In this document: positions 45,596-54,223 of the stretch, piece after piece
Position numbering within the stretch: position 1 is the first letter of the stretch
Layout: every line of letters begins with the position of its first letter
NCBI RefSeq assembly: GCF_013201685.1
Contig: NZ_CP053844.1
Span: 868,001 to 932,000, forward strand
Reading direction: 5' to 3'
Source: Campylobacter geochelonis
GTDB lineage: Bacteria > Campylobacterota > Campylobacteria > Campylobacterales > Campylobacteraceae
DNA: 64,000 bases
Position numbers and translations under genes: made by a program
The notes under the pieces: model-generated
The model's input: the letters and a program-made list of their open reading frames with translations, nothing else
What the model was told of the DNA's origin: nothing
The model's database searches: none

Positions 45596-47011
45596 ATGCT
45601 TTCGCTTTCTAATAGCTCATCAGTTGCTATTGCTATGCTTGTTATTATCGTGATTTGTATTATTATACCGATGCTTTTTCGCCGAGTTGTAGAGACAAAT
45701 GAAGTCCACATCGTCCAATCTGCCGATAAAACAGTAAGTTATGGAAAAGATACTGGGAATGGCAACAGCTACTATGAGTTTCCTAGCTGGGTTCCTATCT
45801 TTGGAGTTACTAAAATAGTCTTGCCGGTTAGTGTTTTTAGTATCAAAATCGAAGATTATGAGGCGTATGATTTAGGGCGTTTACCTTTTGTTGTTGATAT
45901 TACGGCGTTTTTTAGAATTTCAGACTCAAATTTAGCTGCTCAAAGGGTTAGTAGCTTTGATGAGTTAAACATCCAGCTAACAAACATCATCCAAGGCTCA
46001 ATCCGTTCTATTTTATCAAGTCGCGTGCTTGAAGATATACTTCAAATTCGTTCCGAACTAGGCGAAGACTTCACAACTGCTGTAAAAGGACAGCTTGAAA
46101 GCTGGGGAATAGAGCCGGTTAAAAACATCGAACTTATGGATATAAGAGATAGCAATGGTTCGCAAGTTATCTTTAACATCATGGAAAAGAAAAAGTCTTT
46201 GATAGAAAAAGAGAGCAGAATCGAAGTCGCAAACAACCTAAAAGAGGCTCAAATCGCAGAAATCGAAGCAATTCAGGCAAAAGAGGTAAAACAGCAAGAG
46301 GCTAATAAAATCGTAGGCTTAAAAACAGTTGAAAATGAACGAGAAGTCGCTATCAGCGATGAACAAGCTAAACAACTTATCAAAGAACAGCAAAAAATCA
46401 CTCAAGAAAAACAGATGGAAGTTGTCAGAGTAACAGATGTAAAGACTGCTGAGATTAAAAAACAAGTAGAAATCGTAAAAGCAGAGCAAGAACAACAAAA
46501 AATAGAAATAGATGCCCTAGCTCGTAAAAACGCCAAAATTCGCGACGCAGAGGCACAAAAAGAAAACCAAATTCTAATCGCACAAGGCGATAAAGAGCAA
46601 CAATTCTTAGCAGCTGCTGCTTTGTTAGAGATGAAAGATAAAGAGTCTCAAGGTATCCATAAAATCGGCTCTGCAGAAGCCGAAGCACTTCGTTTAAAAG
46701 AGCTAGCGCCAGTTAATGCTCAAATCGAACTAGCAAGAGAAATAGGTGAAAATCAAGGATATCAAACATATCTTATCTCTATAAAACAAATCGAAGCAAC
46801 TCGCGACATCGGACTTGAGCAAGCAAAAGCTCTAAGCAATGCTGATCTTAAAATCATCGCAAATGAAGGAAATATAAGTGATGGTATGAACAAAATTCAA
46901 GATGTGCTTTCAAGCAAAGGTGGAACCAATTTAGCTGCGATGTTAGAGGGGCTTTCGCAAAGTGAAATCGGCAAGCAGGTGATAGAAAAATTCGTTAAAC
47001 CTAAAGACTAG
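45596..47011 (+). CDS. SPFH/flotillin-like membrane protein
   Basis: The 471-residue product has an N-terminal membrane segment at residues 10-28 (VAIAMLVIIVICIIIPMLF). An SPFH (stomatin/prohibitin/flotillin) domain spans about 30-210 (VETNEVHIVQ, VDITAFFRISD, LEDILQIRSELGE). A long Glu/Lys/Gln-rich coiled coil runs from about 210 to 400. Such proteins form large membrane-attached oligomers linked to membrane microdomain organisation, and the fold resembles YqiK-type flotillins. It has a strong AAGGAG site, stands alone, and converges on the minus-strand operon. Its cargo is unknown. Confidence 0.88.
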   Translation: MLSLSNSSSVAIAMLVIIVICIIIPMLFRRVVETNEVHIVQSADKTVSYGKDTGNGNSYYEFPSWVPIFGVTKIVLPVSVFSIKIEDYEAYDLGRLPFVVDITAFFRISDSNLAAQRVSSFDELNIQLTNIIQGSIRSILSSRVLEDILQIRSELGEDFTTAVKGQLESWGIEPVKNIELMDIRDSNGSQVIFNIMEKKKSLIEKESRIEVANNLKEAQIAEIEAIQAKEVKQQEANKIVGLKTVENEREVAISDEQAKQLIKEQQKITQEKQMEVVRVTDVKTAEIKKQVEIVKAEQEQQKIEIDALARKNAKIRDAEAQKENQILIAQGDKEQQFLAAAALLEMKDKESQGIHKIGSAEAEALRLKELAPVNAQIELAREIGENQGYQTYLISIKQIEATRDIGLEQAKALSNADLKIIANEGNISDGMNKIQDVLSSKGGTNLAAMLEGLSQSEIGKQVIEKFVKPKD

Positions 47012-47019
47012 CCACTTCA

Positions 47020-47053
47020 AATTCGCCGGTATTTAAGCAGATACTGGCGAATT
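47020..47053. terminator. Hairpin between convergent genes after the flotillin gene
   Basis: Thirteen-base arms (AATTCGCCGGTAT at 47020-47032 and its near-complement at 47041-47053, one G-U pair) surround an 8-base loop. The stem is unusually GC-rich for this region and lies just after the flotillin stop, so it is a good terminator candidate, although no T run follows. Confidence 0.6.
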
Positions 47054-47250
47054 CTAAGCTATGAAGTAAAATAAGTTTTAGGCTATTTTTTTGATTATTT
47101 TAGTTGGTTATCGTTTTTATCTTAAATTTTTATACTTTAAACTGTAAAAAACTAAAATATTTTTAACTATTTTTTATATAGCAATAACTGCATAAAAGTT
47201 TTTATCTATAATACCTATAGAATTATCTCTTTTAATATTAATAATTTATC

Positions 47251-47658
47251 TTATACATACTCCACCAAATGAAACTCAACTTTTTCTAAAAGTTCTTTTG
47301 CAAGCTCTACTTTATCGACACTAAAGACAAAAACGCCTTTGTTATCGCCAGAGTAAAAGCTGTAGCAGTAGTTGATGTTTATGCTATTTTTTGATAGAAG
47401 TTCGACTATTTTATGGAATGCTCCAACTTCATTTTGCATCAAAACACCAATCACCTTTATAACTCGCACACTAAATCCAGCTGATTTTAGCTCATTCATA
47501 GCGCGTTCATAGTCTTTTGTTATAAGACGTACAACGCCAAAGCTAGAAGTCTCAGCTATCATAATTGAATCAATCGAAACTTTAACATCGCTTAAAATTT
47601 GAGTAAGCTGTGTAAGCTCACCTGGTTTGTTTTCTAAAAATATACTTAATTGATTCAT
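47251..47658 (-). CDS. ACT-domain protein
   Basis: The product has 135 residues and two ACT domains (MNQLSIFLENKPGELTQLTQ at the start and VIGVLMQNEVGAFHKIVELL in the second half), a fold that binds small ligands, usually amino acids. The start at 47658 is chosen because AAAGGAG precedes it at proper spacing and the domain begins there, one base after the paaK stop. An upstream in-frame methionine would overlap paaK for no reason. It belongs to the operon iorA-iorB-paaK and may sense an aromatic amino acid or acid, which is inference from context. Confidence 0.88.
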   Translation of the reverse strand: MNQLSIFLENKPGELTQLTQILSDVKVSIDSIMIAETSSFGVVRLITKDYERAMNELKSAGFSVRVIKVIGVLMQNEVGAFHKIVELLSKNSININYCYSFYSGDNKGVFVFSVDKVELAKELLEKVEFHLVEYV

Positions 47659-47659
47659 A

Positions 47660-48955
47660 CTAGCTCCTTTTATCGATAATGCGTTTGGTTTTTGTATCGC
47701 TAACTTCGATGGTGCGTGGCTCAACTAACTTTACATTAGCATGAATGAAAAGGTTGGTTAAAAGTTGCGATGAAATTTCTTTGGTTAAATTTTCAATCGC
47801 ACTCATACTATCAAAACAAAAATCATCCCCAAATTCAACCAATATATCGATTTTATCCAAATATCCCTTTTTATACACTATAACTTGATAGTTCAGACTA
47901 GTTCCTTCTATCTTTGAAAGAACATGCTCGATTTGGCTTGGGAAGACATTAACGCCATTTATGATAAGCATATCATCGCTTCGTCCAATTATCGGCATGA
48001 TTTGGCGATGTGTGCGACCACAAGGGCAAATTTCAGTCTTAATCGAAGTCATATCGCCAGTTCTGTAGCGAAGTAGCGGGATGGCCTCTTTGGTTAGTGT
48101 AGTTACGACTAGTTCGCCGTTTTCTCCATCAGGTACGGCGATTCCGGTTTTTGGATTTATAATCTCAGGATAAAAGTGATCTTCAAAGATATGAAGACCA
48201 TGGCTTTGTCCACAACCACCAGCAACGCCAGGGCCAATGATTTCGCTAAGTCCGTAAATATCGTGGTATTTTATCCCCCAAACATTAGCGATTTGCTTTT
48301 TTAATGCCTCGCTTGTTGGTTCAGCTCCAAAGATTCCGCATTTTAACTTAAAGTCTTTTTTAAGATCATATCCCTCAGCCTTAGCATGATCTGCTAAGTG
48401 CATAACAAAAGATGGCGTGCAAGTTATCGCAGTTGCGCCAAAATCGCGCATAAGCATAAGCTGTCTAGATGTAAAACCAGAGCTACTTGGTACAACTGCC
48501 GCGCCAACGGTTTCAGCGCCATAGTGAACGCCAAGACCACCGGTAAATAGCCCATATCCATAAGCATTATGCACAACATCGTCCTTGCCAACTCCAGCCA
48601 TACTAAAAACTCGAGCCAAAACCTCACACCAAATTCGCATATCTTCTTTTGTATATCCAACAACAGTTGGCTTACCACTTGTGCCAGAGCTGCTGTGAAT
48701 TCGAACAACTTCGCTTTGAGGAGTGGCAAAAAGCCCAAAAGGGTAGTGTGCTCTTAAGTCTTTTTTGGTAGTAAATGGCAGGCGACATAACTGCTCAACG
48801 CTTTTTATATCTTGCGGTTTTATGCCAAGTTGATCAAATTTAGCTTTATAAAACTCGACATTTGAGTAAATTCGCTCAAGCATTTTAGCAAATCTTGTAT
48901 TTTGAACGTTTCTAAGCTCATCTTTGCTTAGTGTTTCTTCCTTTGACCAGATCAT
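47660..48955 (-). CDS. paaK: Phenylacetate-CoA ligase family protein
   Basis: The 431-residue product is an AMP-forming acyl-CoA ligase. The AMP-binding P-loop motif is SSSGTSGKPTVVGYT at about residue 90. GIFGAEPTSEALK, YGLSEIIGPGVAGGC and LLRYRTGDM are PaaK signatures. It activates phenylacetate or related aryl acids to CoA thioesters using ATP. The start overlaps the iorB stop by 4 bases (ATGA), so translation is coupled. With iorAB it suggests conversion between aryl pyruvates, aryl acetyl-CoAs and free aryl acetates. The exact substrate is not determined. Confidence 0.92.
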   Translation of the reverse strand: MIWSKEETLSKDELRNVQNTRFAKMLERIYSNVEFYKAKFDQLGIKPQDIKSVEQLCRLPFTTKKDLRAHYPFGLFATPQSEVVRIHSSSGTSGKPTVVGYTKEDMRIWCEVLARVFSMAGVGKDDVVHNAYGYGLFTGGLGVHYGAETVGAAVVPSSSGFTSRQLMLMRDFGATAITCTPSFVMHLADHAKAEGYDLKKDFKLKCGIFGAEPTSEALKKQIANVWGIKYHDIYGLSEIIGPGVAGGCGQSHGLHIFEDHFYPEIINPKTGIAVPDGENGELVVTTLTKEAIPLLRYRTGDMTSIKTEICPCGRTHRQIMPIIGRSDDMLIINGVNVFPSQIEHVLSKIEGTSLNYQVIVYKKGYLDKIDILVEFGDDFCFDSMSAIENLTKEISSQLLTNLFIHANVKLVEPRTIEVSDTKTKRIIDKRS

Positions 48956-49476
48956 TTCTCCTCCATTGCAAGGCGTAAAATTTGAGTATTTTTGCTAGAT
49001 ACTTTTGGGTTAAAAATCTCTAATGAACGAGCTATCTCATCAAAACTAAATGGGAAATTCTCGACATTTTTCATAGCAACTCCAAGCATGTAAACATTTA
49101 ATCCGCCGATGTCAAAATCGCCGTTTTTTGCCTTTGCAAAGGCGTCAAATTTGATGTGTTTTTGCTTGATTTTATCAAATTTATCATCGCTATTTACGAC
49201 TAAAACGCCATCTTTTTGGTTTAAAAAGTGTATATAGCGAAGGGCTTCATCTTTTTCAAGTGCGATGATTAAGTCTGCGCTGTTTTCATCGATGTTTGGT
49301 GAGTAAAAATCGCCTATTTTTATCCCACACGATACTGAACCACCTCTTTGACTCATGCCGTGATTTTCTGTGCCTATACAGTTATATCCTTTAAGCGATG
49401 AAGCTATGCTTAAAAGCTTTACCAAAAACACAGCGCCTTGTCCGCCAAAACCTGTTATTAGAATTTGATACCTCAT
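48952..49476 (-). CDS. iorB: Indolepyruvate ferredoxin oxidoreductase, beta subunit
   Basis: The 174-residue product matches the gamma-domain-like beta subunit of 2-oxoacid:ferredoxin oxidoreductases. GFGGQGAVFLVKLLSIAS is at the N-terminus and MSQRGGSVSCGIKIG is in the middle. With IorA it oxidatively decarboxylates aryl pyruvates made by transamination of Trp, Phe or Tyr, reducing ferredoxin and forming aryl-acetyl-CoA. It overlaps both neighbours by 4 bases, so subunits are likely made in fixed ratio. Confidence 0.92.
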   Translation of the reverse strand: MRYQILITGFGGQGAVFLVKLLSIASSLKGYNCIGTENHGMSQRGGSVSCGIKIGDFYSPNIDENSADLIIALEKDEALRYIHFLNQKDGVLVVNSDDKFDKIKQKHIKFDAFAKAKNGDFDIGGLNVYMLGVAMKNVENFPFSFDEIARSLEIFNPKVSSKNTQILRLAMEEK

Positions 49477-51296
49477 TTTTCCTCTCCTAAATCAGCCAAA
49501 ACAAAGGCGTCAGTTGGACAAAGTCCATCTATACACGCTGCGCATCCAGCGCATAAAAACGGATCAATCTCGACTTTGTGATTTTCACCATAGCTCATCG
49601 GAGGGCATTTGTATTTGCTGATACAGGTATCGCACTCAACGCATTTATCACTATCAACGCTTACAAGTTTGTGTGGCAAGAGCTTGTTTGAACGCTCTTT
49701 ATCAAGCACACAAAACTCTCTGATAACAGCAACTATCGGCATATCCGAGGTTTTATAAATCTCTTTTAACTCTTTCATAAAGTCAAGAGTTTTATTCATA
49801 TCAGGTTTGTAAACATACTCATGACAGGTTATCCCACATCCTTCAACTATGCGTTTTATATCGATATTTTCAGGGTTTGAGCGTTCTGGTGTGGTTTGGC
49901 GACCAGTCATTGCTGCGATTGAGTTATCCATGATAAGAAGTATAAATTTATGCTTTTGATAGATTGCATTTATAAGCCCAGTAACGCCACTGTGTAAAAA
50001 CGTACTATCGCCGATGGTTGAAATAACCGTTTTTTCAGGATGCGCAAGGCTAAAACCACTGGCCATAGAAACGCTTGCTCCCATACATAAAAACGAGTCA
50101 ATGGCGTTTTGGTTAAGTCCAAGTGTGTAACAGCCGATGTCGCTTACATAGATAGAGTTTTTAGAGCGAAATGTCCTAGTCATCGCATAAAACACATCTC
50201 TGTGCGGACAGCCAGGACAAAGAGTAGGTGGGCGAGAGGCTATGGAATGGGCGTTAAATTTAGATGCTTGATAAGGGTTTGAATCGTTAAAAAGTCTGGC
50301 TTTTTTGAAACTTTCTATAACTTTTTCTTTGCTAAATTCGTGGATTTGATGAACGTGTCCGCTAAATTTACCAAGCAAATTTGGTGCATTTAACTGCTCT
50401 TCGATACAAGGATATGGCTCTTCAAAAATTATAACTTGTTCGTAGCTTTTACAAAGCTCATTAAGCTTATGATATGGAAGTGGATATGGCATATCTAGTT
50501 TTAAAACTTCAGCATCAAGCTTGTTTTCTTCTATAGCCTCACGCACATAAGTTGATGCGACGCCACTTGATATACAAAGCGTTTTTGCACCTTTTAGTTC
50601 TGCGATTTTTGGAGAGATGAAAGTTTGTAAGTTATAATCTCTGATTTGCTCAACTTTGTTTAAAAGTTCGCCACCTTGCACGCTTCGTGGACCTGGTGGA
50701 ACACCTGCCCAGCGGTTTGTGTTTTTGATAAAATTTGCTTTTGGTGGGTTAAACTCATGATTTTCTTCAACTTCACAAATTCCTCTTGCATGACCTACTC
50801 GCATAACTGGACGAAGCATAAACGGGCTTTCAAATTTGCGAGAGATTTCAACACCAAGTTTAACAAAGTCATAAGCTTCTTGTGGAGAGGCTGGATCAAG
50901 AACTGGAATGCGGGCAAATTTGGCAAAAGTTCGGCTATCTTGCTCTGTTTGAGATGAGTAAAAGCCCGGATCATCAGCGCTGATTAGAAGCATGGCGCCA
51001 ATATTTCCTATATAAGCTGAGCTCATTAGCGCGTCACTTGCGACATTTAGTCCTACTTGTTTCATTGTAGCACAGGAGTTTTTGCCACTCATTGCGTTTG
51101 CGTAAGCGACCTCATAACCAACCTTTTCGTTTGTCGCCCATTCGGCGTATGCGGTTAAATTTAGTTTATCTTTAAGTTTTTGATAGTTGGTTAAAATCTC
51201 GCTAGATGGAGTGCCTGGATATCCAGAAACGACATCCACATCAGCGTGAATCAGCCCTAATGCGATGGCTTCGTTTCCCATTAAAATTTGTTTCAT
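49473..51296 (-). CDS. iorA: Indolepyruvate ferredoxin oxidoreductase, alpha subunit
   Basis: The 607-residue catalytic subunit uses thiamine diphosphate. VVSGYPGTPSSEIL and KVGYEVAYANAMSGK open it, and the TPP-binding region is GDSTFLHSGVTGLINAIYQ. Two ferredoxin-type cysteine clusters close it (CVECDTCISKYKC and CAGCAACIDGLC). The start at 51296 is preferred because AAGGAG lies just before it and the conserved sequence MKQILMGNEAIA begins there. An ATG 39 bases upstream lacks a ribosome site. It is the first gene of a four-gene minus-strand operon. Confidence 0.93.
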   Translation of the reverse strand: MKQILMGNEAIALGLIHADVDVVSGYPGTPSSEILTNYQKLKDKLNLTAYAEWATNEKVGYEVAYANAMSGKNSCATMKQVGLNVASDALMSSAYIGNIGAMLLISADDPGFYSSQTEQDSRTFAKFARIPVLDPASPQEAYDFVKLGVEISRKFESPFMLRPVMRVGHARGICEVEENHEFNPPKANFIKNTNRWAGVPPGPRSVQGGELLNKVEQIRDYNLQTFISPKIAELKGAKTLCISSGVASTYVREAIEENKLDAEVLKLDMPYPLPYHKLNELCKSYEQVIIFEEPYPCIEEQLNAPNLLGKFSGHVHQIHEFSKEKVIESFKKARLFNDSNPYQASKFNAHSIASRPPTLCPGCPHRDVFYAMTRTFRSKNSIYVSDIGCYTLGLNQNAIDSFLCMGASVSMASGFSLAHPEKTVISTIGDSTFLHSGVTGLINAIYQKHKFILLIMDNSIAAMTGRQTTPERSNPENIDIKRIVEGCGITCHEYVYKPDMNKTLDFMKELKEIYKTSDMPIVAVIREFCVLDKERSNKLLPHKLVSVDSDKCVECDTCISKYKCPPMSYGENHKVEIDPFLCAGCAACIDGLCPTDAFVLADLGEEK

Positions 51297-52061
51297 TTGA
51301 CTCCTTTTTTTGTGTAAAATTTGATGATTATACATAAAAATTGATTATAGGTTGCTAAGATAGGGCTTGTTTTTTGCTTTTAATGTTATGTTTGTAACTT
51401 TTTTACACGGTGGTTTTTCTTTAAATTTAAAGATGTGATAAATTTACTCAACTAAAACAGTCTTTTATAATTTTTATTTTTTTATAAATAAAATATATTT
51501 ATAATTTTATAAATTTTGATAAGACAAAATGTAAATATAAATCTTTTTATCTGTAAAAACAGCTGTGAATTTATGGAAATTCTGAATTTAAAATCAATAT
51601 AGTTTAATCTTTTAAAAAAGGTTTTAAGTTATTTTTTAAAATATTTTCATTTTATTTGTCGTGATAGAAATTTTTAAAGCACTTTTTAGCTGGCATTTCA
51701 TGATAAAATTTTTATATAAATTTTTAAAATTTGCTAGAAAATTAGCGTTTTATTTATAAATTTTTATTTCTAAGCAGCCATTTTAGTAGTTTTAAAGATA
51801 ATTAAATTTAATAATATTAAAAGATTTTAGTCAAAAGTCACAGCATAAACTAAATTTATATGCTAATAATATCGATAAATAAGCTAAATGCGCGTAGTAT
51901 TTAAAAACAAACACTCTGTTTATGCCAAAAGCTGTCTGTGAAAATTTAAAATAGTTTTGTTTAAAGGTAAAACAGCAAAAGCTAATTTAAAATCAAAAAA
52001 CAACAATCTTTTTAAATTTATTTTTAAGTCAAAAGAAAAAATTCTTTTGACTGCTTTAAAT
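51297..52061. other. Long AT-rich intergenic region
   Basis: About 765 bases between the iorA start and the cyclophilin stop. No open coding frame of credible composition, tRNA or repeat element is seen. The iorA promoter should lie in the first 150 bases. A hairpin close to the cyclophilin end is annotated separately. The rest is unexplained low-complexity sequence. Confidence 0.5.
52027..52052 (-). terminator. Hairpin terminator after the cyclophilin gene
   Basis: Perfect 11-bp arms (AGTCAAAAGAA at 52027-52037 and its complement at 52042-52052) with a 4-base loop stand just past the stop of the minus-strand cyclophilin gene. On that strand the following sequence is A/T-rich rather than a pure T run. 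Confidence 0.6.
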
Positions 52062-52553
52062 TTATAAACTCTCTTTTATCTCGATTGTTTTGATTTTATC
52101 GCCAGCACGGATACTATCAAGCACTTTCAAGCCATCTTCATTTACAATTTTGCCAAAAACTGTATGAACGCCATCAAGATGGGGTTGTGGGCTATGACAG
52201 ACGAAAAACTGACTCCCGCCCGTATTTCTTCCAGCATGAGCCATAGATAAGCTTCCTCTTTCGTGGTGATGAGTTTGATGGTCGCATTCGCATTTTATCG
52301 CCCAACCAGGTCCACCTGTGCCGCTTCCGTTTGGACAACCGCCTTGTATAACAAAATTTGGTATAACGCGGTGGAAATTTAATCCATCATAAAAACCTGA
52401 ATTTGCTAGCTCCGAGAAGTTTAACACGGTTTGTGGAGCATCATCTGGAAAAAGTTCCAAACTCATATCGCCCTTATCGGTTTTAATCACTGCAAATTTA
52501 TAGCCTTTTAAGGCTTCGCTATTTATATCGTATGATTTGATAACATCTCTCAT
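52062..52553 (-). CDS. ppi: Cyclophilin-type peptidyl-prolyl cis-trans isomerase
   Basis: The 163-residue product is a single cyclophilin domain. [15 protein letters not shown] carries the catalytic Arg region, and [25 protein letters not shown] is the classic second half. The insert [21 protein letters not shown] is His-rich but of a kind often seen in bacterial cyclophilins. It catalyses proline isomerisation during folding. No signal peptide is present, so it is cytoplasmic. It lies 18 bases after yebC and is probably in the same operon. Confidence 0.93.
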   Translation of the reverse strand: MRDVIKSYDINSEALKGYKFAVIKTDKGDMSLELFPDDAPQTVLNFSELANSGFYDGLNFHRVIPNFVIQGGCPNGSGTGGPGWAIKCECDHQTHHHERGSLSMAHAGRNTGGSQFFVCHSPQPHLDGVHTVFGKIVNEDGLKVLDSIRAGDKIKTIEIKESL

Positions 52554-52571
52554 TTTAATCCTTTTATTAAG

Positions 52572-53297
52572 TTATTCTATATTTGTGTAAACTGCTTGAA
52601 CATCATCGTCATCTTCGAGTTTGTCGATAAGTTTTTCGATATCTTCAAGTTCGCTATCGCTAAATTCTTGTTTGTTGTTTGGGATAAATTTTAAATTTGC
52701 ACTTATAAGCTCAAGTCCAAGCTCTTCAACGCCGCGATTTAGCTCGCCAAAGCTCTCATACTCACCGTAAATCACGACATTTCCCTCATGCTCATCATCA
52801 GCTTCATTTACCTCGATATCAGTCATTCCAAAGTCAATCATCGTAAGCTCAAGCTCTTCGATATCCATTTTTGGAGTCTTTACCTCAAAAACAGCCTTGC
52901 GCGAAAACATAAAACTAAGACTTCCAGTTGGCAAAAACTCTCCACCATTTTTACTAAAATACGCCTTTACATTTGCAACTGTTCTAGTTGGATTATCTGT
53001 GGCACACTCAACGATGATAAGTGCGCCATGAGGACCTTTGCCGTCGTAATGAATAGTTTTGATATCGCTACTATCTTTGCCATTTGCCCTTTTTATCGCA
53101 GCGTCAATGTTGTCTTTTGGCATATTTTGTGCTTTTGCAGTCATGATTGCGGTGCGAAGTTTTGGGTTCATATCAGGATCGGTGCCACCTTCTTTAGCAG
53201 CTACTGTTATCGCTTTTCCAAGTTTTGGAAAAAGTTTACTCATCTTTCCCCATCTTGCCTCTTTTGAGGCTCGTCTGTATTCAAACGCTCGTCCCAT
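52572..53297 (-). CDS. yebC: YebC/PmpR-family protein
   Basis: The 241-residue product starts [27 protein letters not shown], with the family's conserved N-terminal helical DNA-binding-like domain. [24 protein letters not shown] follows and is typical. Homologues act as transcription regulators or, according to more recent work, help ribosomes translate difficult stretches such as proline runs. It has an AAGGAAATTT site and is divergent from the acetyltransferase gene, with promoters expected in 53298-53396. Confidence 0.93.
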   Translation of the reverse strand: MGRAFEYRRASKEARWGKMSKLFPKLGKAITVAAKEGGTDPDMNPKLRTAIMTAKAQNMPKDNIDAAIKRANGKDSSDIKTIHYDGKGPHGALIIVECATDNPTRTVANVKAYFSKNGGEFLPTGSLSFMFSRKAVFEVKTPKMDIEELELTMIDFGMTDIEVNEADDEHEGNVVIYGEYESFGELNRGVEELGLELISANLKFIPNNKQEFSDSELEDIEKLIDKLEDDDDVQAVYTNIE

Positions 53298-53396
53298 AAA
53301 TTTCCTTAAATTTAGTTTTAAAATCCATGATTATAGCAAATCAAGGCTTAAAATTCTAAAATTTGAGTTATAATCAACCAAAAATAGGAGAATTTT

Positions 53397-53945
53397 ATGG
53401 TACAAAAAGCAAATTTAGATGATGGAAAAAGTGTTATTAACTTGCTTGCTTTGGCGATGGAAAGTGCGCTTTTTGCCTTTGGAAGCAGTGATGAAAAGAT
53501 AGCAAAAACGATTTTTTGTGAGCTGTTTAAAAAAGATGATACTAAATTTAGCCACAACAACATTTTTGTTAAAAAGTTAGATGGTAAAGTTGTTGGAGCG
53601 ATTTGCTTTTGTAGGACTGATAAAGAAGATGAGCTTTTAAAAATAGGCGAAAAATATATAAACGCGCTTGGTTTTACTAGTTCGTTAAAGGTCGAAGGAT
53701 GTGGCAAGAGCCTATATATCGATAGTTTAGCCGTTGATGAAGAATATAGACATAAAGGCATAGCAAAAGAGCTGATAGATGAAGTTTGCAACGAAGCAAA
53801 AAGGCTTTCATTAAGCGAAGTTTCGCTTTTGGTTAGTTTACAAAAGCCCATTACTCAGAGTTATTATGAAAAACTTGGTTTTAAGTGCGAGAGTGAGCTT
53901 TGGCTTTATGGCGAAAAGTATAGATATATGATAAAAACAGTTTAA
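53397..53945 (+). CDS. GNAT-family N-acetyltransferase
   Basis: The 182-residue product has the acetyl-CoA-binding signature YIDSLAVDEEYRHKGIAKEL, with the R/Q-x-x-G-x-A-like loop (YRHKGIA), near residues 102-122. A second half LSEVSLLVSLQKPITQSYYEKLGF follows, both typical of GNAT enzymes. It transfers an acetyl group from acetyl-CoA to an amine on an unknown substrate. It has a good AGGAG ribosome site and stands alone upstream of copZ. Confidence 0.85.
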   Translation: MVQKANLDDGKSVINLLALAMESALFAFGSSDEKIAKTIFCELFKKDDTKFSHNNIFVKKLDGKVVGAICFCRTDKEDELLKIGEKYINALGFTSSLKVEGCGKSLYIDSLAVDEEYRHKGIAKELIDEVCNEAKRLSLSEVSLLVSLQKPITQSYYEKLGFKCESELWLYGEKYRYMIKTV

Positions 53946-54024
53946 TCTTTAGTTTTGATTTAGTTATTAAGTAATTTAAATTTGTGGTGTAAAATGCGTG
54001 AAATTTAATTTTAAAGGATTGAAG

Positions 54025-54222
54025 ATGAAATTTAAAGTAAACAACATAAATTGCGAGCATTGTGCAAATACAATCAAAAAAGCGTTAAGAGATGATTTTG
54101 GCGATATACAAGTCGATGTTACTACTAAAGAAGTTAGCCTAAAATTAGATGAAAAAGATGTTGAAAATTTTAAATCCGAAATGGATGATTTAGGTTTTGA
54201 AGTAGTAGAAAGACTAGACTAA
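54025..54222 (+). CDS. copZ: Copper chaperone (heavy-metal-associated domain)
   Basis: This 65-residue protein is a single HMA domain. The metal-binding motif is N-C-E-H-C near residues 9-13 (NNINCEHCANTIKK), a variant of M-x-C-x-x-C. It would carry Cu(I) to the ATPase encoded next. The ATG at 54025 is chosen because AAAGGA precedes it. An in-frame GTG at 53998 has no such site. The stop lies one base before the copA start, so the pair is coupled. In Helicobacter the equivalent gene is called copP. Confidence 0.9.
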   Translation: MKFKVNNINCEHCANTIKKALRDDFGDIQVDVTTKEVSLKLDEKDVENFKSEMDDLGFEVVERLD

Positions 54223-54223
54223 A

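Noticed and set aside
51297-52061. A decayed gene in the long gap before iorA
   Set aside because: I read several frames and found only short, stop-rich, low-complexity stretches without similarity to any family I know.
53348-53851. Minus-strand open frame of 167 codons opposite the GNAT gene
   Set aside because: The plus-strand frame has a clear acetyltransferase motif and an AGGAG site. The antisense product is a Ser/Leu-rich shadow with no recognisable family.
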